Under the pieces are notes generated by a model. The model made no database searches. It saw only the letters and a list, made by a program, of their open reading frames with translations, and had not been told where the DNA came from. A stretch of 64,000 bases of DNA from Fereydounia khargensis (lineage: Eukaryota > Basidiomycota > Ustilaginomycetes > Urocystidales > Fereydouniaceae), in contig JAOCZO010000021.1 of the NCBI GenBank assembly GCA_026413255.1, positions 124,001 through 188,000 of the forward strand. The letters are read 5' to 3'. Below, in pieces: positions 20,036-30,093 of the stretch (positions are counted from its first letter, which is position 1; the number at the start of each line of letters is the position of its first letter). A program made the translations under genes and the position numbers.

Positions 20036-23000
20036 ATGGCGACAAGTACGTATATCCACACGCGCCCTTCCGCCTTCTTCCTCATTCTGACTCTCTTGCT
20101 CTCTTTCTCGCTCGCCCTCGCCCTTCCACAGCTGGTCCGCCACCTGGCCTGGGCGCACCACCCTCCCAGGCTCAGGCTGCTTCTGCTTCTCTACCGCCAA
20201 ATCCATTTGCAAACTCTCAATCTCCCGCAGCTCCTAGGTCCCCTCAGACGCCCCTCAAGCTTCGCGACACGCAATCAGAGAAGCCAATCCGCCAACGGCC
20301 AACAGACTGCCCTCGCACTTACTCCCGGGGTGCCCTCCTGGCACTCAGCTCAAGTCCACTCGTCGAGCGCCCAAACGAGATGGCCCCTCTCAGGGACTGG
20401 TTTGGGTGAGTACCATTCCATGACCTCCTCGCCTCGCATTGCGTCCTTCTTCTGACATCTGTTTCTGCTTCCCACTCGCCAGCGAATGGGAGCCTTACCA
20501 CCACAAGTCTGTCCCTTATCAATACCGAGACTCTCCGCGCAGGAATGCGGATGAGCCATCCACTCCGCTCGATCCCGAGTCTGCGGACGGCGTCTCGAGT
20601 GGCGGAATCATCGGCGGGGCCCTAGGAGGCTTCGGCCCCAAGAGGGAGGGAAACAACCGGTGAGTACCAACATGGTTTTCCCCAAATCGAGTCTTCAGTC
20701 TTGATAAACTCCTCCTCCAACTCGAATCGTACACCATTCAGGTTCGGTCGCCGCCACGATGACCGTGAGAGGTCAGAAGGTCTCCGATTGGGAGGTAAGT
20801 TTGGCAGACCGAGTCAATTCAGGTAGCAGCCCTTCCTGACCATGACCTTTCTTGCCACCCTTTTTGCAGAGATCCACTCGTCCTCAAGGCGATTCCCTCC
20901 TTCCGGAAAGAACCCCTTTGGCCAGATTTCTGCGAGTGGAACATTCAAGCCTGCCGGTAGCAGTCTACCTGGAGCCGGTGGCAGGGAGAGGGACCCCAAG
21001 GGCTTGAGGGAAGGCGCTCTAGACTCTGAGGGCCGGAGGGTAAGTCCGAGTCCTTCCATTTTGCATTGTCGAGTGAAAGCATGACAGAACACTGACCGAC
21101 TCGCATTTGCGATACAGTTCGAGAGGTCAACCTCGTTTGGAAAAGACCGAAACCGCGAACGCGATGCCGCGCCACACCTTGCCGGCTTGGGCGACGACCG
21201 CCTGCGGGGTGCCAGAGATTTTAGCGGTCTTCGAGACAGAAGGCGTGCAGCTGGTGACGGAGACGAAGACCGCGATGACGCCGACTTCCAGGAGATGGCT
21301 CGGGCGCGCAAGGCTGGTGGAGCGGATCTAGCCTCTGATTGGAGAAAACCAAGCGATAAGGGCCGCTTGGGATACGCAAACGGCGGAGAGCGTGCGCGCG
21401 CAGGCGATCGTCTTGGACGAGAACGAGGAAAGGGCGGTCCTTCTTGGATGGACGATGGCGGAGACTCACCAGCTTGGATGGATGACGATACAAGCTCGCC
21501 TCTGGCGACCCCATCCAAAGGAGCATTCGGTGCATTCGGCCGTCGTCGTGACCCTGAACAGGAACAGGTGCGCCCGGCCCAAGACCTCGGCGGCGCCGTT
21601 GACAGCATCCAGGCATTCAAGGCCCAGATGAAGGAGAAGGAGAGACTTGAAAGGGAAAGGGAGCTTGGTGGCGGCGCGCCGGCTGAGCCGTCTTTCCGTT
21701 CGGGCGAATACACATTCAATTCTGACTCAAGAGACGACTCGCACGACGGCCTTGACTCTCTCCCGCGGGCTTCGCAGGCGAGCCAGGATGCCGGCAGCAG
21801 GGCCCCGCCGCCCGGCCTCTACGACACCATCTCGAACAGCCATAGCCCAGGCGCTGCGACCGATGCGCCTCCCGGACTACCCGGCCGATCGAGTCGCTTT
21901 GCTCGATTCTTTGATGGACGTGGGGGCGTTCGTGACCCGCAGGCTGCTGCTCTGGCCGCTCAACAGAAGCTGCTTGAATCGAGGGGAGAGGTCGCGCCCG
22001 GATCGCCTCAGATCAACAGCACACCGAGCGTCTCGAGCCCAGGAGAAGGCGGATCTGCCTCTGCGGCTCCTCCCAGCTCGATCAGCATCGCCGACCTGTT
22101 CAAGCAGTCGATCAAGGACACGACAGATGCCAAGCCCTCTGACGGACAGAGGAACAACCCCACAGAGGCAGACATCCAGAGCATGCAGAAGCTCATGGCT
22201 ATGCTCCAAAGCGGCGGCTCGCAAGGCGGTCCCCGCCCGGATGGACGAGACACCTCGACACCCTCCAACGCCCACGTTGCGCGACCCGACTCGGTATCTG
22301 GCATGCGAGAGCTCCTGAGCGGGGGCCAGGGTGGCGGACAGCAGCAGCATCCGCAGGGCCCGCGAGCGAACGGCCAGCCCCAGCCCCAGCCCCAGCCCCA
22401 GCCGCACGAAGAGGACCGGGCTCATCTCATGTCGCCTGGCCTGCCGAGCCCGTCCGTCTCGAGGGGCTACGGTGCTCCGCCTCCCGGCATGGGCCCTGGA
22501 TCGCAGCAAGGCGAGCACAAGGGCGACGACGCGCAGCAGAGGATGATGAGCCCCTCGCCTGCCATGCAGCCCGCCTCGCCCTACGGCGACCCTTCAGTCA
22601 TGCACCGTCCCCCTGGCTTTGGCAGCGAAGCCGCGCCCAACATGGGCCCGTACGGCTTCCCGCCTGGCGGCCGGCCTCCATTCGGCCTTGACCCGCGCAT
22701 GCTAGGTCGCATGCCCATGGGCGTCCCCGGCCCCGGCCCCGGCCCCGGGCCCGGGCCTGGGCAACTCCCGCCACACATTGCCGCGGCACTCGGGATGGGA
22801 CGAGGGCCTGTTCCGCCCCCGGGACTCGGAGGACCAGGGCCCCCGCCCACCAGCTTCCCCGGCTTTCCCCCGTTCGCTGGCCGCCCTGGCCCACCGCCGC
22901 CTGGCATGCCGCCGCAGCTGTACCAGCAACTGATGAGCATGCCGCCGCACATGCAGCAGCAGCTGCTAGCCGGCCGACCCCCGGTGCCGTACGAGATGCC

Positions 23001-23163
23001 CCCGCAGGCCCACGCCATGGGCCCAGGCAGCCCGCCACCCGGCATTTCACCGGGACCGGGACCGGGACCGGGCGCGGGAGTCGGCTCGCAGGCCGTGAAC
23101 GGCGCCAACCTCATGGCCCTCCTCCGCAGCGGCGGTGGGCCCGGAAGCCCGAGTGCAAGCTAA
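20036..23163 (+). CDS. Probable eIF4E-binding protein (4E-T/translation repressor-like)
   Basis: Six exons, 20036-20045, 20132-20405, 20483-20659, 20742-20794, 20870-21039 and 21118-23163, give 909 residues; every junction is GT-AG and in phase, and the first exon is only ten bases. Exon 2 encodes TYSRGALLALSSSPLVERP, which holds the canonical eIF4E-binding motif Y-x4-L-hydrophobic (YSRGALL). It is followed by MAPLRDWFGEWEP. Animal 4E-T has a similar layout: YTKEELL, then a Pro-ended segment, then a short SRF-aromatic motif; here GRSSRFARFFDGR occurs in the middle. The rest is low complexity, with PGPG runs and many PPG and Met-rich segments, as in P-body proteins. The role as a repressor of cap-dependent translation is inferred; GIGYF- or Eap1-like proteins are alternatives. 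Confidence 0.6.
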
Positions 23164-23304
23164 GCTCAGCTGCCCTGCGCTATGTTCAGTCAGTTCTCAT
23201 GTGGTGTGACAGCAGTTTCAGGCTTTTCTTTCGAATCAAGTCCCAGTCCATTCTGCACTTGTGGTGTGACACGGTAGGGGCTTTATTAGGCGTGGTACTA
23301 TATG

Positions 23305-24748
23305 CTATGCGAGCTCCTCGTTGAACGTGCGGCCGATGAGCATGCGTCGGATCTCCTGTGTGCCCGCGCCGACTGTGTAGAGACGTGCGTCTCGCCAGAA
23401 GCGGTTGACGGGGTAGTCTGGTGGGTGGTCAGTGATGAGTTTGAGTGTGAGGGGAGGGGAGGGGAGGGGAGGGGAGGGGAGGGGAGGGGGCTTACCGTTC
23501 GTGTAGCCGTTGCCGCCGAGCATCTGCATGGCCTCGGAGGTGACTTCGACGCAGCGGTCGCTCGAGTAGAGGATGGCGCCTGCGCAGTCGCGGCGGCTGA
23601 TCTTGCCGGCGTCGCAGGCGCGTCCGACGGCGTACACGTAGGAGCGGGCCGCACCGAGCTTGGTGTACATGTCTGTGGAGCCGAGCGACTCGAGTCAGTA
23701 TGTTGCTGTCATCCAGGGCAGTGCAGAGAGAAGGGACTCGTGACGTACCAGCAATCTTGCCCTGCACGAGCTGGAACTCTGCGATACGCTGGCCGAACTG
23801 CTTTCGGTCGTGCGCGTACTCGACCGAGTAGTCGAACGCGGCCTGCATGAGGCCGAGGGGCCCGCCGCTGAGCACGAGGCGTTCGAGGTCAAGGCCGGAC
23901 ATGAGTACGGCGGCGCCGCGGCCCACTTTGCCGAGCACGTTCTGCTCGGGCACCTCGACGTTGTCAAAGTGGATTTCGCAGGTATCCGAGCCGCGCATGC
24001 CGACCTTGTCTAGCTTGGGGAGCTGGGTAAAGCCCTTCATGCCCTTTTCGAGGATGAAGGCGGTGATGCCCTTGCTTCCGGCGGCGGGGTCGGTCTTGGC
24101 GTACACGATGAATGTGGATGCGATAGGGGCGTTGGTGATCCACATCTTGCCTCCGTTCAGGATGTAGCGGTCGCCCTTTTTCTCGGCGTGCGTGCGCATG
24201 CTGACTACGTCCGAGCCGGAGCCGGGCTCAGACATGGCGAGCGAACCGACCTTGCGTCCGGCAATCAGGTCCGGGAGGTACTTGTCCTTCTGGGCCTTGG
24301 TGCCGTGTCGGTTGAGCTGGTTGACACACAGGTTCGAGTGAGCGCCGTACGAGAGCGCCACGGACCCCGAGGCGCGCGAGAGCTCCTCCATGACGATCGT
24401 GTGGTCCAGGTACCCGCGTCCCAGGCCGCCATGCTCTTCGGGCACCGTGATACCCAGGAGACCCATCTCGCCAAGCTTTTCCCAGATCCCCTTGGGCGAC
24501 TGGTTCTGCTTGTCAATCTGGTCCGCCGTCTCCGGTGTCAGCTCGGCCGCAACAAACTGCGACACGGCCTCCTTGAGCTCAAGCTGCTCTTCCGTCAGAC
24601 CGGCCACGTCGTGGTTGTAGAAACTCATGGCGCGAACACTGCCCGCTGGACGAGTGGCCGCGCTAGCACTGGCACTGGCACTGGCACTGGCACTGGCACT
24701 GGCACCGACGGCCCGTCGAAAAGATGGAGCAAGTACACTTCGGAACAT
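23305..24748 (-). CDS. IVD: Isovaleryl-CoA dehydrogenase, mitochondrial
   Basis: FAD-dependent acyl-CoA dehydrogenase of leucine breakdown, oxidising isovaleryl-CoA to 3-methylcrotonyl-CoA in the mitochondrial matrix. Three exons, 24748-23749, 23672-23496 and 23417-23305, give 429 residues, the usual length. A presequence with an Ala-Ser dipeptide run precedes [15 protein letters not shown]. Family blocks include [40 protein letters not shown], and [14 protein letters not shown]; the Glu in that last block matches the catalytic base position special to IVD. The C-terminal part has [20 protein letters not shown] and [15 protein letters not shown]. The second intron is almost pure CCCCT repeats on the coding strand. 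Convergent with the eIF4E-binder gene. Confidence 0.96.
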
Positions 24749-25102
24749 GGTTGGCTGGGGTATGATGTGTTGTGTAGGGGGAGCGAGCCTTGTTTTCCTG
24801 ACTGGGCTCTTTCTTTATGAGCCACGAAGAGAGGGGTCGAATAATGGGGCCCCCTCCTTCAGTACAGCAACACCCTGCTTTGCTTTGCTTTGCTTGGCCT
24901 TGCTTGTTAGCTTGCTTGCCCGTCTCGCTTTCTCCCCGGCCACGGCTACATTTTTCACTGCTTTGCCCCGCCATCGCGTTTACCGGCTTTACCGCCAACC
25001 CCGACGCATGGCTTAGCCGGAGCCCCGCTCTTGCTCTTGCTCTTGCTCTTGCTCTTGCGCGCACGCACCCTTTCCTTTCGCCCGAAAAAAGGGAGAAAAA
25101 AG
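24749..25102. promoter_or_regulatory. IVD promoter and 5S downstream flank
   Basis: About 350 bases between the IVD start and the 3' end of the 5S gene. Contains CTTTG/CTTGC pentamer tracts (24881-24915) and a CTCTTG hexamer tract (about 25027-25057). Two T runs on the minus strand, just after the 5S gene (25083-25102), are the expected Pol III terminator. Confidence 0.5.
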
Positions 25103-25220
25103 AACTGCAGCACCTAGGATTCCCGCGTGGTCCCCCACCGCAGTACTGACTAGGCGATACCGTGCTTAACTTCGCAGATCGGACGGGATGCGGTGCTTTC
25201 ACGGTTCTATGGCCGCAGAT
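25103..25220 (-). rRNA. 5S ribosomal RNA
   Basis: A complete 118-nt 5S gene. It starts ATCTGCGGCCATAG at 25220 and ends GGTGCTGCAGTT at 25103; the first and last six bases pair (AUCUGC with GCAGUU). Internal landmarks match smut-fungus 5S: GCATCCCGTCCGATCTGC, AAGTTAAGCACGG, CGCCTAGTCAGTAC and GGGGACCACGCGGGAAT. T-rich termination sequence follows directly. It stands alone among protein genes, so 5S copies in this genome are at least partly dispersed and not confined to the rDNA unit. Confidence 0.95.
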
Positions 25221-26190
25221 GAGTTCTCATCTAAGGAGTCTGTATATAATGCCGTCAAACGTTAACCACATGACGGGAGTCACACTCGATGGCGTGTTGG
25301 GGATGCCTTGTGGTTGGGCTTTTCGAGAAGCTCCCATATGATTGTCAGTGGCACTCTTTATTTTTCTTCTATTTGTTTTGCATCAATCTGGGTCATGCTG
25401 AATTCTTTCGTGTCAGGGATCTGGGAAGATATATTTTTTTTTTTGTTGCGGGCCCCCTTTCTGTAACTGCACATGCGGTACGTTGCGGGGCAAGTGTGGT
25501 CATTCGCCGACCATTCAAACGCGGGAGATGCAATCGACCAACCCGCAAACAGCCCGCCCACAGTACCCAATCACACCCAAGAAGAACTCCAAGCAAGAAC
25601 GAGAACGAGAACGAGATTCATTGCATCGCAAAAGTCGACTTGGCCGCCAGGAACGGCGAGCAAGCGCTCTGCAGGGGGAAACAAGTACGAGCGTGCCTAT
25701 GGCTGTGCATGGAGACGGAACAGAAGCATTGAAGAGGGGTGGAGGTGGTGTTACATCTGTTATGCTCTTGCGGACGATAGCATGCATAGGGAAAGAAAAA
25801 GGGGGAGAAGGGGAATCACCAAAACATCTGCATGATATCCAATGGTAAAGTAGAAGACGGAAAAAGCACCGATGGACAAGGAACGGCTCGATATCCAACG
25901 AACCAGCCCAGTTCGGTTCAAGGAGAAAAGAATAGAAAGGTGAAGCCCTTGGGGAACGGAAAGGAAATGTTGTCTGGTATGGCCCTTAATGTCGGTCAAT
26001 GACGTGTTGAGAGTATGTGCAGTGGATAATTGTTGCCGTGGTATTTGCGTGTGCTGGGTGCTCGACTTGGTTGCGGGAGGTCGAAGTGACTTGGGATAAA
26101 ACTAGAAACGCTCGAAAGAGGCTACGAAGGAACATGTAAAGGCGAAAGACGAGTCGAAGAAAGGGGCGAGAAGTCCTGACCGGGCCTGGT
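25221..26190. other. Non-coding interval upstream of the 5S gene
   Basis: About 970 bases between the 5S 5' end and the LTO1 stop. A/T-richer than its neighbours, with a T run at 25433-25444 and a GAGAAC tract near 25600. Open frames here have no family match. Nothing further seen. Confidence 0.4.
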
Positions 26191-26814
26191 CTAGTACCCG
26201 AGCTGCGTCGGGTCAATGACCTTTCCGCCCACAAGTACCGATCTCGACCCAGGCTGCACCCCAGAGTCAGGCGCATCCTGGTCAGCCGTTGATGCAGAAG
26301 CAGCGAGAGACCCGCGAGGGGCAATCCCTAATACCGAGCAGGTCAGCCTGTACCGGGCCCGGATCCGCTCGAGGAGAGTAAGCATGTCCATATCAGAGAC
26401 GTCGTCGTCTGCAGCGTCATCCTGGACGTCATCCGATGCATTCGAGTCGCCTGCAATCAAAGTGGCAGTAGCTGCGGTATCTTCGTCGCCTTCGAGGGAT
26501 TTGTTGGTCATTGGAAAATTGGCAATCAGGCGTTCTAACGCGGTGAGGTGCTGAAGCTGCTTTGCTGCCTTACGAGATAGCTTGTCCGCTGGCGCTGAGC
26601 ACTCGATCAAGCGCCTCCATGTCCGAGCAGTGCCCTCGTAGAACCCAACCTCTTCCCAAAGCTCGAAGCCCTTGACTCTGCCGAGATCCCTGCCTTCAAA
26701 GGTGCCGTGCAGTTGGCCGTGTTCGTGCCCCTGTTCGAATCCATCTTGGTACGCGGATTCCTCAAGATTGTTGACCAGGTCGAGGTCGAGGTCCACTGGA
26801 TTCGGTGCTGGCAT
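26191..26814 (-). CDS. LTO1: Lto1/ORAOV1 family protein
   Basis: Partner of Yae1; the Lto1-Yae1 complex delivers the Fe-S cluster to the ABC protein Rli1/ABCE1, which acts in ribosome biogenesis and recycling. Single exon of 207 residues starting at the ATG at 26814. The Yae1/Lto1 N-terminal domain with its glycine-spaced repeats is clear at about residues 20-65: ESAYQDGFEQGHEHGQLHG, GRDLGRVKGFELWEEVGFY and EGTARTW. A conserved helix follows (ALERLIANFP) and then an acidic linker. The second conserved segment (LLERIRARYRLTCSVLGI) is near residue 155. The tail is longer than in yeast (161 residues) and low in complexity. Confidence 0.9.
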   Translation of the reverse strand: MPAPNPVDLDLDLVNNLEESAYQDGFEQGHEHGQLHGTFEGRDLGRVKGFELWEEVGFYEGTARTWRRLIECSAPADKLSRKAAKQLQHLTALERLIANFPMTNKSLEGDEDTAATATLIAGDSNASDDVQDDAADDDVSDMDMLTLLERIRARYRLTCSVLGIAPRGSLAASASTADQDAPDSGVQPGSRSVLVGGKVIDPTQLGY

Positions 26815-27027
26815 TGTGCTGAAGAAGGATTTGGTGGAGGTGAGGAAAGCCGAAAAGAGTCAGTTCTGAGCTCGAAAACCGAAAAAAACCACAAAATCCG
26901 GAAGACGGACGCGTCCAGCAGAAGCAGAAGGGATTTTTGGCGCGTTGCGTTAACACCGCAGCCCGAGAGAGACCAAATCCGCCGCTCCGCTCACTCAACT
27001 CGCCTGACTCGGGAACGAAGACGGCAT

Positions 27028-30000
27028 CTAGTTCTCAGCCTTCTTACTCACCAGGCTCTCGCTCGCATGGCCCAAGCTCATGTGAGCATTGACACCGGCG
27101 TTCATGGCAGAGTTTGAGTTCATCCGAAACAGAGGGTTCTTCGAAAAGCTGAGTCGGATTCCTCCGTTCTTGATGGCGCCAGAGAGGGTGTTGCCGTTCA
27201 GTTCAGCCATCGCGCTCGAGGCACACTGGACGTCTTCGAACTCAACAAAGCACATCGGTCCGTTGCTCTTGAGTCGGAACGAGAACTGTCGGAACCCGCG
27301 GCACGAGGCGAACAGAACGCGGAGCTGATCCTCAATCTGCGCCAGCAACGTGCTCGAGGCGCTGCTTGGAAGGTTACCGACAAACAGTGTGTTGCCAGGA
27401 GGATGATTATCACCGACAAAGCCTCGTCCTGTAGGACTGGGCAGGTCGGGACTTGGGATCTGGCCAGGACCACGCACAGGTGCCGGCGCAGGTCCATCAC
27501 CGCTCTCCTTAGTCGGTGATCCGAGCCTCAGGTTGCCAAAGCGAGCGGCGACAGCCCCTTGCTGCTGCTGGACGTCCGCGCCCTCAAAGCCCGCCTGCGG
27601 TGGCGATGAGCCGGCACGGCTGCCTGAGCTTGATTCGACCCTGCCCGCTTCGTCAGGTTTGCTCTGCGCCGATGGTGTTCCAGCCACGTCACTGGCCTGC
27701 CCAGAACCCGGGCCTCTGGACGCCTGTCGCGCGAATCCTGGCCGGATGCCGTTCGGCATCGGTCCTGCGTTCATACCGTAAAGGCCGGGAGGGGAGCCAA
27801 CCGAGCCCCACTCAAGCCGCGGAACCGCCGAGGGCTGGTGAGACTGCTGCTGCTGCTGGTTTGGGCCAGAGGTGGGGCCTCCAGTGCGCTGGCCTTGTTG
27901 AGTGGTGTCTGGACCGAAGTAATCTAGCGGCCCCATCGAGTTGGTCCACGAATCTGCAGAAGGCTGTGGTGCTCGACCTGATGAATCTGGTCCTGGTGGT
28001 CCGCTCTTGGGTCCTCCGAAGATGCCAGATGCTTGCGCGGGACCGACACCAGGGCCGTAGAAGTCAGACCCGAACGGTTCTGGTGGGGAAAGTACCCCAT
28101 TCGGCCTAGGACCACCGGGAGCTGCATTGCCCGGCTGCTTGAAGGGCTCGAACGTCGAAGGAGCCTTGCCGGGTGGGAACGAGCCAAAGGGGCCAGCCGA
28201 GGGAGGTCCTCCGCCTGGCAAGCTAGGTGCATCGCGCGGGTTGAACGGCAAACCTTCTCGGTCAAATGGACCCATGGCGAAAGGAGGCTGCGGCGGCTGG
28301 TTAGGGCCAGCGGAAGGTGGAGGCCCACCAGGACCGCCAAAGGCCGGGTTGCCTTCAGGTCCTCCTGTTCCCGAAAGCACAGGACGCTGCTTGGTGTGGA
28401 GGTTCTTCTTGGCCATCTCAGTCTTCAGAACACATCCCTTGTCTGCGTCAATCTTTCGGCCATTCAGCGCGTCTCGAGCTTCCAGGGCTTCGGTTCGAGT
28501 CCGAAACTTGGCGAAGCCGATGATTTGCTTGATCTTTCCACCAGCGTTCGCGGCGTTAGCGCCAGCCTGGTTTGGACCGCCCATGCCACTGAGCGCGTTC
28601 GAGATGCCTCCCATGTTGGCCAGAGAGGAGAAGGTGTCGCTGGCGCCTGCCCTAGAAAGAGCCAGTGACAGGCCATGGTCATCCCAGGCGTTCCCTGAGC
28701 CATTTGGTAGGTCAAAGAGGCCGGCACCTGGCATGTTGACAGCCTGGTATGGTCCTCCAGGACCGGCTAGAGGACCTCCGCCCTCAGAACCACGTCCTCC
28801 AGGTCCCACCTGCCCGACACCCGCGGGAATCTTGAGGGTTGACGCCTCGAACCCCTTAGCAAAGAGGAACATATTGGCAAACTCTCGCTCCGTCATGTCG
28901 TCAGGGAATCCTACGATGAAGACAGTCGTAATCTCCTCTGAAGGCGGTTGGCCGGGACCACCTGGTCCAACGTTACCAGGACCCGCCTGGATGCCGTGCT
29001 GCGCTGCCTGCATGGCCATGGCCTGCTGTGCCTGAAGCTGCTGATGATGGTAGTGCAGCAGGCTACGTGGGCTGATGTTGCCGCCACCAGGGATGCTGGG
29101 CATGCCCTGCGCCATGCCGAATGCTTGCCTTGCTGCAAAGTCGTCCGCGCTGCGCGATCCAGGGGCGCCGTTTTGGCCTGGAAATCCTGGATCCTCTCTA
29201 AGACCAGGTCCACCTGGGAACGGAGGACCACCAAGGTCGAAGCGAGGCGGATAAGGATCAACCTCATGGTGAGATGGAATCGAAAGGGCGCGCGATCCAG
29301 TGCCGGAGCTTCCGGGGAAGACAGGATTCATAGGGTCAGAAGTTGATAACGCGCTCGTGCTTGCACCGGCTTTAGAGGCGACACTTTCGCTGCCATGGGC
29401 TGATGTTGGAGAGAAGAGCTCATTGTAACCAAGGAATGGCTCGTTGCTAAATGCGCCTCCTGGTGCGATACCTGAAGGACCAGAGCCACCACTGGACTGG
29501 GTCGATTGCTTGCGCGGTAACGCAGACCGCACGCCTACTGCTTGCCCTTGCCCTTGTGCTTGCGACTGTCCGATACTGTTCCACCTCTCGCTAGCATCGC
29601 CGATAGGAAAGTTGAAGCCACGCTTAGTCGGGGATGGCGACCGTGCAGTCGAGGCAGCCGCCTGCTCGCCCAGTTGGGGCGAGGTTACCCTCTGGAACGG
29701 TGGCATAGCCCGAGGGGCGGGAAGAGCCGAGCCAAGGGCAAAACTCTCGTTCGAGGATTGATGAGACGAGGGTGGAGAAGAATGCATATTGAAGGATTGG
29801 GACGAAGCTGTCGAGTCTCGGGAAAGACCAGGGGGAGGTGCTTTGTTGGCAGATGCTGCAGGGAATCCCGGTGGAGGTCGCTGTCCGATTGATGAGTTCG
29901 AGTCTGAGTGGTGTCGTTCAACCTGACGAGTACCGTCAGGCATCGTCCGTGGGGTGCCTGCTCTTGATCCAAGTGTAGACTGTGGGCCGGATGGCGCGGA

Positions 30001-30093
30001 AGTCCGGGTGGATGGATTGCTGCTGCTGTTGTTGTTGGATCCAATGCTGGTACCAACTCCTGTTCTATTCGACGTCGGGATGTCTGATGACAT
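27028..30093 (-). CDS. WHI3: Whi3/Scw1-type RRM RNA-binding protein
   Basis: Single-exon gene of 1021 residues, mostly Gly/Pro/Ser/Gln-rich low complexity, with two RNA-recognition motifs. The first begins near residue 386 (TTVFIVGFPDDMTEREFANM, LFAKGFEASTLKIP). It is interrupted by a Gly-rich insert of about 100 residues before its second half (IIGFAKFRTRTEALEARDAL, NGRKIDADKGCVLKTEMAKK). The second RRM is near 899-985: NTLFVGNLPSSASSTL, CRGFRQFSFRLKSNGPMCFV, EFEDVQCASSAMAEL and GIRLSFSKNP. The C-terminal RRM pattern is that of yeast Whi3 and fission-yeast Scw1, cytoplasmic mRNA binders acting in cell-cycle, size and septation control. Which of these roles applies here is not shown by sequence. 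Confidence 0.9.
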   Translation of the reverse strand: MSSDIPTSNRTGVGTSIGSNNNSSSNPSTRTSAPSGPQSTLGSRAGTPRTMPDGTRQVERHHSDSNSSIGQRPPPGFPAASANKAPPPGLSRDSTASSQSFNMHSSPPSSHQSSNESFALGSALPAPRAMPPFQRVTSPQLGEQAAASTARSPSPTKRGFNFPIGDASERWNSIGQSQAQGQGQAVGVRSALPRKQSTQSSGGSGPSGIAPGGAFSNEPFLGYNELFSPTSAHGSESVASKAGASTSALSTSDPMNPVFPGSSGTGSRALSIPSHHEVDPYPPRFDLGGPPFPGGPGLREDPGFPGQNGAPGSRSADDFAARQAFGMAQGMPSIPGGGNISPRSLLHYHHQQLQAQQAMAMQAAQHGIQAGPGNVGPGGPGQPPSEEITTVFIVGFPDDMTEREFANMFLFAKGFEASTLKIPAGVGQVGPGGRGSEGGGPLAGPGGPYQAVNMPGAGLFDLPNGSGNAWDDHGLSLALSRAGASDTFSSLANMGGISNALSGMGGPNQAGANAANAGGKIKQIIGFAKFRTRTEALEARDALNGRKIDADKGCVLKTEMAKKNLHTKQRPVLSGTGGPEGNPAFGGPGGPPPSAGPNQPPQPPFAMGPFDREGLPFNPRDAPSLPGGGPPSAGPFGSFPPGKAPSTFEPFKQPGNAAPGGPRPNGVLSPPEPFGSDFYGPGVGPAQASGIFGGPKSGPPGPDSSGRAPQPSADSWTNSMGPLDYFGPDTTQQGQRTGGPTSGPNQQQQQSHQPSAVPRLEWGSVGSPPGLYGMNAGPMPNGIRPGFARQASRGPGSGQASDVAGTPSAQSKPDEAGRVESSSGSRAGSSPPQAGFEGADVQQQQGAVAARFGNLRLGSPTKESGDGPAPAPVRGPGQIPSPDLPSPTGRGFVGDNHPPGNTLFVGNLPSSASSTLLAQIEDQLRVLFASCRGFRQFSFRLKSNGPMCFVEFEDVQCASSAMAELNGNTLSGAIKNGGIRLSFSKNPLFRMNSNSAMNAGVNAHMSLGHASESLVSKKAEN

